Shown here in pieces: positions 1 to 8,284 of a stretch of 64,000 bases of DNA. The notes beneath the pieces are model-generated. The model was not told the DNA's origin. It saw only the letters and a program-made list of their open reading frames with translations, and ran no database searches. Location: assembly GCF_001514235.1 (NCBI RefSeq), contig NZ_KQ948943.1, forward strand, positions 62,001 through 126,000, in the 5' to 3' direction. Made by a program: the position numbers and the translations under genes. The DNA is from Streptomyces caeruleatus (lineage in GTDB: Bacteria > Actinomycetota > Actinomycetes > Streptomycetales > Streptomycetaceae). Numbering within the stretch: position 1 is the first letter of the stretch; every line of letters begins with the position of its first letter.

Positions 1-1515
1 CTGGTGCGCTCGATGCGGGCGAGCTGGCGGGCCAAGTGGACCGGCATCTGGGTGTTCGTGCTCAGCGGCTGGGTGGGCCAGGACTACTTCTCGCCCCAGG
101 GCTTCACCTATCTGCTGTATCTCGCCTTCGCCGCGATCCTGCTGGTCTGGTTCCGGGCGCCGCATGTGATCTGGACGAAGCGGCGGCCCGGCGAGGTCGA
201 GGTGGAGCCGGCGAACCGGCGGCAGCAGGCCGTGCTGCTGGCGGTCGTCATCGGGCTGTTCGCGGCGAGCGTCCCGGCCCACCAGCTCACGCCGTTCGTG
301 ATGCTGGGCGTGCTGACCGGGCTCGTGCTGATCGGCAAGTCCGAACTGCGCGGCCTGCCGATCCTGTTCGGCGTCATGGTGACGGTCTGGATCGGCTTCT
401 TGGCCGAGCCGTACTGGTCCGGGCACTTCGACGAACTCTTCGGCGGGGTCGGCGGCGTCGGCAGCAATGTGTCGTCGTCCGTCTCCGGCCGGATCGAGGG
501 CGGCAGCTCGACGCACAAGCTCGTGCTGTACGTGCGCGTGCTCCTGGCCGGCGGTGTGATGGCCTTCGCCTGCTGGGGCTGGTGGCGCCGGCGCTTCCAC
601 CACTACCGGGAGCGCTCGCTGCTCGTCCTCACCTTCGTGCCGTTCCTGGGCTTCGGCATGCAGTCGTACGGCGGTGAGATGGCGCTGCGCGTCTTCATGT
701 TCGCCCTGCCCGGCGCGGCACTGCTCACCGGTCTGGCCTTCTTCCCGCGCACCGGAGTCACCGCGAAGGAGCGCGACAAGGACCGGGTGAGCCTCGCCCC
801 GCTGGCCGCGCTGATGGCTGGCCTGGTGCTGATGGGCGGCTTCCTGGTGGCCCGGTGGGGCAACGAGCCGTTCGAGCGGATCCGGCCCGGTGAGGTCGCC
901 GCCATGGAGTTCGTGTACGCCCACGACGATCCGACCGTGCGGCTGCTGTGGCTGAGCGACGACCCGGTGAACGTGGTGACGCCGTCGATGCCGTGGGGCG
1001 CGCGGGACATGGAGAAGGTGGAGTACCTGCCGACGCTGGCGCCTGCCGACCCGGTGCTGGTGTCGGGCCTGGTCAAGTCGTTGAAGGACGCGGGCCCGAA
1101 CTCGTATCTGATGATCAACCGGGGTCAGGTCACCTATCTCCGGATGGACGTGGGCTATTCGGCGACCTGGGAGTCCCGGCTGATCCGGCATCTGGACGAG
1201 CGGCAGGAGCTGAGGAAGGTCTTCGCCAACACCGACGTGACGATGTACGCGCTGCGCAAGCAGCCGGCGGGCGAGGTGGCGAAGGCCGATCCCGGGCCGA
1301 TCGGGCCGCAGGTGACCTGGACGCCCTGGTCGGTGGTCGGGGGGCTCGCGGCGCTCGCGCTGATCGTGCTGCTGATGGCCCGCGAGATCGTCCGGGTGGT
1401 GACGGCGCCCAGTGTGCGGCAGCTGCGCTGGTTGCAGAGCAGCTTCTGGTTCTCGCTGCCGCTGCTGGCGGTGCTGCTGGCTTCGCTGGTGCAGCGGTTC
1501 CTGACGATCAAGTAG
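1..1515 (+). CDS. Polytopic membrane protein, 5'-truncated by the window edge
   Basis: The frame is open from base 1, so the N-terminus lies upstream; only the last 504 or so codons are visible. About nine hydrophobic helices come first, then a soluble stretch of roughly 120 residues, then two more C-terminal helices. The soluble part contains no motif I recognise. A membrane protein of this shape followed by a convergent secreted GH39-like hydrolase would fit an exopolysaccharide synthesis locus, but that is inference. The gene ends 24 bp from the convergent hydrolase stop. Confidence 0.7.
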   Translation: MVRSMRASWRAKWTGIWVFVLSGWVGQDYFSPQGFTYLLYLAFAAILLVWFRAPHVIWTKRRPGEVEVEPANRRQQAVLLAVVIGLFAASVPAHQLTPFVMLGVLTGLVLIGKSELRGLPILFGVMVTVWIGFLAEPYWSGHFDELFGGVGGVGSNVSSSVSGRIEGGSSTHKLVLYVRVLLAGGVMAFACWGWWRRRFHHYRERSLLVLTFVPFLGFGMQSYGGEMALRVFMFALPGAALLTGLAFFPRTGVTAKERDKDRVSLAPLAALMAGLVLMGGFLVARWGNEPFERIRPGEVAAMEFVYAHDDPTVRLLWLSDDPVNVVTPSMPWGARDMEKVEYLPTLAPADPVLVSGLVKSLKDAGPNSYLMINRGQVTYLRMDVGYSATWESRLIRHLDERQELRKVFANTDVTMYALRKQPAGEVAKADPGPIGPQVTWTPWSVVGGLAALALIVLLMAREIVRVVTAPSVRQLRWLQSSFWFSLPLLAVLLASLVQRFLTIK

Positions 1516-1534
1516 GCGGCAGGGCAGAGGTGCG

Positions 1535-1555
1535 GTGGCTCAGCGCTTGAGCCAC
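1535..1555. terminator. Short hairpin at convergent gene ends
   Basis: A perfect 8-bp stem (GTGGCTCA / TGAGCCAC) with a 5-nt loop lies between two convergent genes and includes the stop codon of the minus-strand hydrolase. It has no U tract. It could act as a weak bidirectional terminator. Confidence 0.35.
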
Positions 1556-2961
1556 TTCACCTCGTACGCCTGGAGCTCGACCTTGTCGCCGTCGATCGTC
1601 GCGCTGGTCTGCCGGTCCAGGGTGTTCACGACCAGGATCGCCTTGTCCGTGGCCAGGACGCGGACGTCGGCCTTGTCGCCGTCGGCGACGGACACCGGCT
1701 TGTGCTGCGTCCCCGGCCGGAACTCCGCGCCGAATCGGGAGAGCAGGTCGTACATCGGCAGCTTCGCGCCGCCGCTCGCGGTGTCGGTCGGCGTCCACAG
1801 ACAGCCGGCGCACTCGGTGCCCTTCTCCTCCTCCGGGTTCCAGTAGAAGGCGGAGGAGGCACCGCCCTTGGCCAACGCGATCATTCCGGCGGCCTGGACG
1901 GCGACGCGGCGGGCCTCGGACCAGCCCTTGCGGTCGTCGTTGCCGTCGGCGGGCTCGACGTAGTACTCGGCCCACCACAGCGGCAGACCACCGGTCTGCT
2001 TCCGCACCCACCGGCTGACGGCCGTGAACTTGTCGGTGGCCGTGAACTCGTCGGGCAGCAGCTCGTCGTCCCGGGTGTAGCTGGAGCCGTCCACGACGAC
2101 GAAGTCGGCGCCCGCCTTGTACTGGTTCCAGTACGCGAAGGCGTCGACGGTGCGCTGGTCCAGGGCACCCCAGGGGCCGGTGAGGGCCTTCGATGCCTCC
2201 TCCGCGCGCGGGTCGACGCTGTCCATCACGAGGTACGGCCCGCCGACCATGATGTCGGGGTTGACCTTCTTCAGCGCCTTGTAGACGAGGTTGTAGAGCT
2301 CCGTGTATCCCTCGTAGTCCCAGCGGGCCTCGGCGTCGTTCCAGAAGCCCTTGAACTCGTTCCACACGATGAAGTGGCGTACGTCGGGGTAGCGCTTGGC
2401 GACGGTCACGGCGAGCGCGGCGAAGTCGTCGAAGTGCTCGGGCTCGGGCGCCGTCTCCAGGGCGGCCTGGCTCCAGTCGGTGTCGTCGACGCCGGCCTCG
2501 CCGCCCTTCATCCAGTCGGGGGCGCAGCACAGGGTGACGACCGGGGTGCTGCCGGAGGCGCGGACGAAGTCGATCCGGCGGTCCATCGCCTCGAAGTCGT
2601 AGCGCCCCTGGACCGGTTCGGGGTTGTCGGCGCCCCAGCCCATGATGTGCTGGATCTGCGGCAGCCCTCCGGCGTCCGCGAGCCGTCCCTCGACGCGCTT
2701 CACGGCTGCGGCGGCGCCCTCGTCCGCGCTGTGCTGGGTGTGGGTGAACCCCCAGCCGACCTCGGGGTTCGTGGCGTCCGGTGTGGCGGTCGGGCTGCCG
2801 TGCACCTTGTCGCCGTCGCGGGTGGTGCCCGCGGTGCTCGCGCCGTTCCCGGGAAGTGTGTTGAGCAGGGTCACCACCAGGGCCAGCGCGGCCACGCCCA
2901 CACCGAGCAGCGCGGTGAGCCGCCACCGCCGTGCCCCCGAATTCCACCCATGACGTCCCAT
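1540..2961 (-). CDS. Secreted glycoside hydrolase, GH39-like (TIM barrel)
   Basis: The product is 473 aa. The N-terminus has basic residues followed by one hydrophobic segment (about residues 15-36), so it is a signal peptide or membrane anchor, then a short Ser/Thr/Asp-rich spacer. The body resembles clan GH-A xylosidase/cellulase-like proteins. The sequence VWNEF near residue 200 fits the acid/base Glu, and WWAEYY near residue 331 fits the nucleophile Glu. A small beta domain closes the protein. I chose the ATG at 2961 over an upstream ATG at 3030 because the upstream 23 residues look like non-coding Arg/Pro/Thr-rich sequence and the signal-like segment follows 2961 directly. Substrate is unknown. 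Confidence 0.8.
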   Translation of the reverse strand: MGRHGWNSGARRWRLTALLGVGVAALALVVTLLNTLPGNGASTAGTTRDGDKVHGSPTATPDATNPEVGWGFTHTQHSADEGAAAAVKRVEGRLADAGGLPQIQHIMGWGADNPEPVQGRYDFEAMDRRIDFVRASGSTPVVTLCCAPDWMKGGEAGVDDTDWSQAALETAPEPEHFDDFAALAVTVAKRYPDVRHFIVWNEFKGFWNDAEARWDYEGYTELYNLVYKALKKVNPDIMVGGPYLVMDSVDPRAEEASKALTGPWGALDQRTVDAFAYWNQYKAGADFVVVDGSSYTRDDELLPDEFTATDKFTAVSRWVRKQTGGLPLWWAEYYVEPADGNDDRKGWSEARRVAVQAAGMIALAKGGASSAFYWNPEEEKGTECAGCLWTPTDTASGGAKLPMYDLLSRFGAEFRPGTQHKPVSVADGDKADVRVLATDKAILVVNTLDRQTSATIDGDKVELQAYEVKWLKR

Positions 2962-3079
2962 CAAGGACACGGTAACGGGGGTGACGGCCCCTCGGGCGGG
3001 TTTCGTCACTCTGGACCGCCCGCGGTACATGCCGGGGAAACCGGGTGCACCGGGCCGCCGTGTGCCGGATCATGGCCGC

Positions 3080-4174
3080 ATGTCTGCGAACCCACACGAC
3101 GCTCTGCCGATCCGGCTCAACGTCGACGACAGCGACTCGCCGTCCGACGTCGTCGACGCGCTGTTCCTCGGCCGCTTCGCGACGGGCGAGCAGCCGTACT
3201 CGCACGCGGCGAACATCGACCGCGTACGGTCCGGTGCGACGCTGCTGCCGCCGGGTGCCCGTGTGCTGCGCGCCGCCCGCGACGACGACCGCAGCGCGAC
3301 CCTGGCGGAGGGCGACGGCTGGACCCTGCTGATCTCCCGCTGGAACCGGGGCGCCGACGTCACCGTGACCGCGACCAGCGAGGAGCTGGCGGAGCGGGTG
3401 CTGGGCGAGGCGACGGACGGCGCCGCGGACGAGCCCGAGCCGCAGCCGGAGAACGTGACCATGGGCTTCTGGTACGTCTCCCCCAGGCGCGGCCCGCACC
3501 GCACGACCCGGCAGATCTCGGCGGGCACCTGGGACGAGGTGCGGGCCAACTACACCGCGCCGGTGGCGGACGCGATGGACCGTCTGATGAAGACGACCCC
3601 GGAGGACATCGCGGGCCGGCTGCTCCTGCTGCACGGCCCGCCGGGCACCGGCAAGACGTCGGCGCTGCGGACCCTGGCCCGCTCCTGGCGGGACTGGTGC
3701 CAGGTCGACTGTGTCCTGGACCCGGAGCGGCTGTTCAGCGACGTCGGCTATCTGATGGACATCGCGATCGGCGAGGACGACTCGACGGGCAAGGGCCGCT
3801 GGCGGCTGCTGCTCCTGGAGGACTGCGACGAGCTGATCCGCGGCGAGGCCAAGCACACGGCGGGTCAGGCGCTGTCGCGGCTGCTGAACCTGACCGACGG
3901 TCTGCTGGGCCAGGGCCGCAACGTCCTGGTCGGCGTCACGACCAACGAGGACCTGGAGCGCCTGCACCCCGCCGTCGTCCGGCCCGGGCGCTGCCTGGCC
4001 CGGATCGAGGTGGGGGCGCTGACGCGCCGGGAGGCGACGAACTGGCTGGGCACGGAGGAGGGCATCGGCCGCGAGGGCGCCACGCTGGCCGAGCTGTACG
4101 CGCTGCGGCGGGGCACGTCCCCGACCGCGCTGCCCGACCCGAGGGACGGGGCGGACGCGGGGCTGTATCTGTAG
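3080..4174 (+). CDS. AAA-type ATPase with DUF5925 N-terminal region
   Basis: The protein has 364 residues. The N-terminal 140 residues match my recollection of DUF5925. The AAA core has Walker A GPPGTGKTS near residue 185 and Walker B LLLLEDCDEL near residue 243. A sensor-like stretch GVTTNEDLERLHPAVVRPGR follows, as in classical AAA proteins. The start at 3080 is chosen because conserved-looking sequence begins there, and the ORF upstream runs antisense into the hydrolase promoter. The next gene starts 15 bp downstream, suggesting co-transcription. Substrate or partner is unknown. Confidence 0.85.
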   Translation: MSANPHDALPIRLNVDDSDSPSDVVDALFLGRFATGEQPYSHAANIDRVRSGATLLPPGARVLRAARDDDRSATLAEGDGWTLLISRWNRGADVTVTATSEELAERVLGEATDGAADEPEPQPENVTMGFWYVSPRRGPHRTTRQISAGTWDEVRANYTAPVADAMDRLMKTTPEDIAGRLLLLHGPPGTGKTSALRTLARSWRDWCQVDCVLDPERLFSDVGYLMDIAIGEDDSTGKGRWRLLLLEDCDELIRGEAKHTAGQALSRLLNLTDGLLGQGRNVLVGVTTNEDLERLHPAVVRPGRCLARIEVGALTRREATNWLGTEEGIGREGATLAELYALRRGTSPTALPDPRDGADAGLYL

Positions 4175-4189
4175 TGCTTTGATGGAGGT

Positions 4190-4972
4190 ATGACCCTGTT
4201 CGTCGGCACGTCGGGGTGGCAGTACCGGGACTGGAAGGGCGTCCTGTACCCGGCCGACGTACCCATGCGACTGTGGCTCGAGGAGTACACGGAGCACTTC
4301 GCCACGGTCGAGATCAACAACGCCTTCTACCGGCTGCCGACGCGGGAGAACTTCGAGGCGTGGCGGGAGCGGGTGCCGGGGGACTTCGTGGTCGCGGTGA
4401 AGGCGAGCCGGTATCTCACCCACATCAAGCGCCTCAAGGATCCCGAGGAGCCGGTGCACCGTCTGATGTCCCACGCGGCGGGCCTGGGTGACCGTCTGGG
4501 GCCCGTGCTCCTCCAACTCCCGCCGACCCTGCGCGCCGACCCCGATCTCCTGGACGCCTGTCTTGCCTGCTTCCCGTCCGGCACGCGGGTCGCGGTCGAG
4601 CCCCGCCACGAGTCCTGGTGGACGGCCCGGACCCGTGAGGTGCTGGAGTCCCGGAAGGCCGCCCTGTGCTGGGCCGACGTCCAGGCCCGCCCGGTGGCGC
4701 CCCTGTGGCGTACGGCGGACTGGGGCTATGTCCGCTTCCACGAGGGCCGCGCCCACCCCTGGCCCGGCTACGGCCGGCGTTCCCTGGAGACCTGGGTCGA
4801 CCGCATCGCGACCACCTGGTCCGACGCCGCGGACATGTACGCGTACTTCAACAACGACCCCGGCGGGGCCGCGGTGCGGGACGCGGTGGTCTTCGGGAGG
4901 GCGGCGGCCCGGGCGGGTCTTGCCGTCACCCGCACGCCCGAGCTCGCCGGGCGCTCGAAGGCCGGGCGATGA
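4190..4972 (+). CDS. DUF72 family protein
   Basis: The product is 260 aa and carries the DUF72 hallmarks: an N-terminal FVGTSGWQYRDWKG stretch, EINNAFYRLP, and a C-terminal YAYFNNDPGG segment. The fold in this family is a TIM barrel; the biochemical role is not established. A ribosome-binding site (GGAGG) lies just upstream of the ATG. The stop codon abuts the convergent GntR gene with no gap. Confidence 0.9.
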   Translation: MTLFVGTSGWQYRDWKGVLYPADVPMRLWLEEYTEHFATVEINNAFYRLPTRENFEAWRERVPGDFVVAVKASRYLTHIKRLKDPEEPVHRLMSHAAGLGDRLGPVLLQLPPTLRADPDLLDACLACFPSGTRVAVEPRHESWWTARTREVLESRKAALCWADVQARPVAPLWRTADWGYVRFHEGRAHPWPGYGRRSLETWVDRIATTWSDAADMYAYFNNDPGGAAVRDAVVFGRAAARAGLAVTRTPELAGRSKAGR

Positions 4973-5341
4973 CTACTCCCCGTAGGCCGCCCGCAGGGCA
5001 TCCCGTACGGCGGCGAGCGCATCCCCCTCCGTCAGCCCGAGCCGCCGGGCACGCTCGACGTACGCCGCCGCGGCCGACGCGAGCTCCCGTTCCGCGGCCG
5101 GGCCGGCGGCCGCCACGAACGTGCCGTTGCGGCCCCGCGTCTCGATCACGCCGTCGCTCTCCAGCGCGCGGTAGGCCTTGGCGACGGTGTTGGCCGCCAG
5201 CCCCAGCGACTCGGCCAGCCCCCGCACGGTCGGCAGCCGGTACCCCACCGGCAGCGCCCCCGACCGTGCCTGCTCGGAGATCTGCGCCCGCACCTGCTCG
5301 TACGGCGCGGCACTGTCATCGATGTGGATCTTCAAGGTCAC
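4973..5341 (-). CDS. GntR-family transcriptional regulator, YtrA-like
   Basis: This short regulator (122 aa) has the GntR winged helix in residues 10-75 (IHIDDSAAPYEQVRAQI, then LPTVRGLAESLGLAANTVAK as recognition region). Only a short C-terminal helix of about 45 residues follows, as in the YtrA subgroup. I place the start at the GTG at 5341 (reads VTLKIHIDD); the upstream Arg-rich extension is unlikely to be translated. It diverges from the GNAT gene with about 70 bp between starts, so it may control that gene. Ligand unknown. Confidence 0.85.
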   Translation of the reverse strand: MTLKIHIDDSAAPYEQVRAQISEQARSGALPVGYRLPTVRGLAESLGLAANTVAKAYRALESDGVIETRGRNGTFVAAAGPAAERELASAAAAYVERARRLGLTEGDALAAVRDALRAAYGE

Positions 5342-5411
5342 AGGGCGATTGTCCCGCACCGCAGGAAAATGAGAGGCACCCCGACGCCTCCGCCTCATAG
5401 CGTGCGCGGTG

Positions 5412-6341
5412 ATGACTATGACCGTGCGCCCGCTCCGCCCCGACGTGCGAGCCGATGCCGAGGGCTTCTCCCACGTCCGCCACCTCGCCCTCCCGTGCTA
5501 CCTGATCACCCCGGAATCCGTCTCCTACGACGTCACCCACATGCACCCCGACGCCCACTACCAGCCACTTCTCGCCGAGGAGAACGGCGAGGTGATCGGC
5601 ACGGCGCAGGTCGGACTCGTCCACGAGAGCCCGGAGCCCGGACAGGGCTACGTCAACGTGTACGTGCACCCGGAGCGCACGCGTCGGGGCGCCGGCACGA
5701 TGCTGGTCCGGGCCGCCGAGCGGCATCTGGCCGCAGTGGGCGGGACCAGGCTGTTCGCCTGGGTCCTGGACGAGCCCGGCAACCGCGCCTTCGCCGAGGC
5801 GCGGGGCTACCGCGAGAGCCGCTCGGCGCACTTCCTCCGCCTGGACCTGGCGAACGGCGCACTGCCCCCGCTCCGGAGCCTCCCACCGGGCGTCGAGCTG
5901 CGCACGGGTGCCGACTTCGCCGACGATCCGCGTCCGCTGTTCGAGCTGGACGCGGAGACGTTGTCCGACGAACCGAGCGACATCGCCTATGAGTTCACGG
6001 ACTACGAGGCCTGGCTCCAGGACACCTGGCACCACCCCCTCTTCAGCCGCGAGCTGACGTCCGTCGCCCTGGTCGACGGCCGCCCCGCCGCCTTCAGCGC
6101 GGCCCGCACGGACAGCGGCACCCGGTACGGCACCGTCATGACCGGCACCGCGCGCGCCTTCCGCGGCCGCGGCCTGGCCAAGCTGGCGAAGAACGACTCC
6201 CTGCACCGCGCCCGCGCCTCGGGGTACACGGAGGCGTTCACGGGCAACGACACCGGCAACGGCCCCATGCTCGCGATCAACAAGTGGTTCGGCTACGAGA
6301 TCTGCGCCACGGAGGTGCGCCATGTCCGCGAACTCGGCTGA
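5412..6341 (+). CDS. GNAT family N-acetyltransferase, two-domain
   Basis: At 309 aa this is long enough for two GNAT folds. The N-terminal domain has the acetyl-CoA loop NVYVHPERTRRGAGTMLV near residue 85. The C-terminal half ends with a second, more degenerate GNAT-like repeat (GTARAFRGRGLAKLAK). Three starts (GTG 5409, ATG 5412, ATG 5418) cluster together; I list 5412. It overlaps the DUF402 gene by 20 bp, implying translational coupling. Acceptor substrate cannot be told from sequence. Confidence 0.85.
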   Translation: MTMTVRPLRPDVRADAEGFSHVRHLALPCYLITPESVSYDVTHMHPDAHYQPLLAEENGEVIGTAQVGLVHESPEPGQGYVNVYVHPERTRRGAGTMLVRAAERHLAAVGGTRLFAWVLDEPGNRAFAEARGYRESRSAHFLRLDLANGALPPLRSLPPGVELRTGADFADDPRPLFELDAETLSDEPSDIAYEFTDYEAWLQDTWHHPLFSRELTSVALVDGRPAAFSAARTDSGTRYGTVMTGTARAFRGRGLAKLAKNDSLHRARASGYTEAFTGNDTGNGPMLAINKWFGYEICATEVRHVRELG

Positions 6342-6822
6342 CCAGGGACGTCCACTGGACGTGGTCCTGGTCAAGGGCGGCCGTACGAAGATCCGTTACG
6401 CGGCCGAGCCGCTCTCCGACGACGGCACCCGGATCGTCGTCCGCGCGCCCTGGGCCGGCGCCGGGGTCCGTGACTTCGGCTTCGTCCGCTTCGAGCCGGG
6501 CGACGTCTTCACCGAGTACTACTGGCGGGACCGCTGGTACTCGGTGAAGGAGGTCCGCGCCGCCACGGGGGCCCTCAAGGGCTGGTACTGCGACGTCACC
6601 CGCCCGGCCACGCTGTCCGGCGCCGAGCTGGTCGTCGAGGATCTCGACCTGGATCTGTGGTGCTCCGCGGACGGCACGGACGTACGCCGCCTGGACGAGG
6701 ACGAGTTCGCCGAGAGCGGCCTCGAACGGACCGATCCGAAGGCCGCCGAGGCCGCCGTGGCGGCGCTGGACACCCTGGAGGACCTGGCCCGCGGGGCCGG
6801 GTTCGGCGAGCTCCTGGCCTAG
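6322..6822 (+). CDS. DUF402 domain protein
   Basis: This 166-aa protein has the DUF402 beta-barrel signature: a central EYYWRDRWYSVKEV stretch, then GWYCDVTRP and a D-x-D-L-D-LW segment with acidic residues. Relatives include FomD-type nucleotide hydrolases and tRNA/nucleotide phosphatases with Mg-binding acidic residues, so a phosphoester hydrolase role is plausible. It starts inside the GNAT gene. Its stop codon TAG (6820-6822) is formed by the CTAG duplication at the left end of the adjacent MITE-like element. Confidence 0.8.
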   Translation: MSANSADQGRPLDVVLVKGGRTKIRYAAEPLSDDGTRIVVRAPWAGAGVRDFGFVRFEPGDVFTEYYWRDRWYSVKEVRAATGALKGWYCDVTRPATLSGAELVVEDLDLDLWCSADGTDVRRLDEDEFAESGLERTDPKAAEAAVAALDTLEDLARGAGFGELLA

Positions 6823-7046
6823 GCCCTGTCGTCAAATTCCCGTCGTCCGCCCGGAGGGCGGGCCCGGAGGAGGCGATGGGGGTGCCCCCGCGCGAGCCGG
6901 GCGAAGCTCGGTTCGAGCGTGGGGGAGCGTGCGATCGCAAGGCGCCGGAGCGCCCTCGTGGCGGAGCCACGTGGGCGGTTCGGCAACGCGGCGAGCGTGC
7001 GTGCCAGACACCTCCGGGCAGGCGGGAATTTGACGACAGGGCCTAG
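6819..7046. mobile_element. MITE-like non-autonomous element with CTAG direct repeats
   Basis: A 220-bp block (6823-7042) begins with GCCCTGTCGTCAAATTCCCG and ends with the exact reverse complement of those 20 bases. CTAG flanks both sides (6819-6822 and 7043-7046), which would be a target-site duplication. The inverted similarity continues inward imperfectly. No transposase is encoded. CTAG duplication is characteristic of several IS5-type elements, so it was probably mobilised in trans by one; that family assignment is inference. Internal bases 6878-6927 match a second repeat found inside the ImuB-like gene. Confidence 0.8.
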
Positions 7047-7074
7047 GGCCTGCGGTCTGGCCGGGTCGCCCCGG

Positions 7075-7707
7075 TCAGGCCACCGTCGCCACGGCCGCGT
7101 ACCGCTCGTCGTCCACCGCCCTCCCCCACAGCCGTGTGTCCCCGGACAGGCGCTCCACGCGGACGTCGTCGGCGAGCGGGGCGAGGAGTGCGGCGAGCCG
7201 GTCCGCCGGTATGCCGACCGTCGGTGCGGTGGTCCCCCACACCCCCTCGACCAGCACGAATCGCCCCTGTGGGCGCAGCAGCCCGCGCCAGTGCCGCAGG
7301 ACCCGGCCCGGGTCGGGCAGCGTCCACAGGACATGGCGGACGAGCACCACGTCGAACCGCTCCTCGCCGACCGGTGGCACCGCCGCGTCACCGACGAGGA
7401 ACGCCGCGTCCCGTCCGGCCAGCTTGGCGCGGGCCAGGTCCACCATCGCCGGGGACCGGTCCACCCCCGTGACCCGGTGTCCCTGTTCGGCCGCGAGGAG
7501 CGACAGGCTGCCGGTGCCGCAGCCGAGGTCGAGCACGTCGCAGGCGCGCTCGGGCAGCCAGGACCGCAGCCGGGATGCCCAGGCCTGGCGCACCTCGGAG
7601 TCGCGCAGGCCGTGGTCCGGCTCGTCGTCGAAGTCCGCGGCGGCCGCGTCCCAGTCCACGTCCGCGCTTGCCGCTGTGCCTGTGATGGCGTGTTCACCGT
7701 TCGTCAT
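7075..7707 (-). CDS. SAM-dependent class I methyltransferase
   Basis: The protein is 210 aa, Rossmann-type. Motif I VLDLGCGTGSLSLL is near residue 60 and the acidic end of strand 2 reads GVDRSPAMV. RFDVVLVRHVLWTLPDP is the motif IV region. Length and lack of extra domains fit Methyltransf_11/25 small-molecule enzymes. The ATG at 7707 is chosen because sequence upstream of it is Arg/Ser-rich shadow translation over a small plus-strand gene. Substrate unknown. Confidence 0.85.
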   Translation of the reverse strand: MTNGEHAITGTAASADVDWDAAAADFDDEPDHGLRDSEVRQAWASRLRSWLPERACDVLDLGCGTGSLSLLAAEQGHRVTGVDRSPAMVDLARAKLAGRDAAFLVGDAAVPPVGEERFDVVLVRHVLWTLPDPGRVLRHWRGLLRPQGRFVLVEGVWGTTAPTVGIPADRLAALLAPLADDVRVERLSGDTRLWGRAVDDERYAAVATVA

Positions 7708-7846
7708 GGGCCAAGAGTGACACCCGCCACTGACAGTCGGATCGTGACAGCCGCCACTGACAGGACCGGCGCCGATGAGGAACTCTCCCCGGACGGGTCT
7801 ACCTCCCCAAGAACGAGGAACTCGGTAGTCCCTGAAGGAGGCAGCC

Positions 7847-7984
7847 ATGCGCCGTGTGACCGTGCAGAAGCCCCTGAAGAGGAAGTCGGATACCCGCCGG
7901 GTCCAGGAGGAGGCGGACGAGCGCCCCTCGGGACGACCCGAGGTCCGCAAGGACATCGCGCGCACCTGGTGGCCGGACGGCTGA
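7847..7984 (+). CDS. Small basic protein, 45 aa, unknown
   Basis: An ATG at 7847 is preceded by an excellent Shine-Dalgarno (AAGGAGG, spacing 5-6). The 45-residue product is highly charged: a Lys/Arg-rich first half, a Glu/Asp-rich centre, and it ends TWWPDG. It has no signal peptide, TM segment or Cys. It is divergent from the methyltransferase (140 bp between starts). A short, RBS-equipped polypeptide beside a methyltransferase could be a modified-peptide precursor, but it lacks an obvious leader/core split, so I leave the function open. Confidence 0.6.
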   Translation: MRRVTVQKPLKRKSDTRRVQEEADERPSGRPEVRKDIARTWWPDG

Positions 7985-8011
7985 GACGCCCGTCGGCCCC
8001 GGTGAGACACG

Positions 8012-8101
8012 TCAGTCGAGCCGCTTGCGGTAGTGGACGCGGTCGTACGGCCCGAGCCTGATCTCGGGCAGGCCCAGCGCACGCGCGTGGTGGTCCGTCA
8101 T
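8012..8101 (-). CDS. Possible 29-aa mini-ORF
   Basis: An ATG at 8101 opens a 29-codon frame ending at 8012 (begins MTDHHARALGLPEIRLGPYD). Composition looks coding rather than shadow-like, but the SD is weak. It may be a micropeptide or the remnant of a longer gene. Confidence 0.3.
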   Translation of the reverse strand: MTDHHARALGLPEIRLGPYDRVHYRKRLD

Positions 8102-8223
8102 AGCGCGACGGTACCTACCTGATCGCAGTCTCAGCACTCCCTTAAGGCGACCCTAAAGATCGCCATCACCCGCCTCCAGCAGGCGATTTCGCGGTTTCCT
8201 CGGGCTAGCTTCTGAGCGCCCCC

Positions 8224-8256
8224 ACGGGATTCACCCCCCCCGGGATTCACCCCACG
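8224..8256 (+). repeat. Short direct repeat in LPMO leader
   Basis: The sequence GGGATTCACCCC occurs twice almost back to back shortly before the LPMO start. It could be a regulator site or a replication-slippage duplication. Confidence 0.4.
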
Positions 8257-8284
8257 CGTCAGAACCCCCTTGAGGAGATCTTCC

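Noticed and set aside
1508..4756. 1082-aa minus-strand ORF
   Set aside because: Arg/Gly/Pro-rich shadow translation crossing three real genes in other frames.
6819..8061. Two long ORFs running through the MITE-like element
   Set aside because: No SD, biased composition, and they cross the methyltransferase gene in antisense; the element itself is non-coding.
7707..8082. N-terminal extension of the methyltransferase
   Set aside because: Residues before the ATG at 7707 are Arg/Ser-rich and antisense to the small RBS-equipped gene at 7847.
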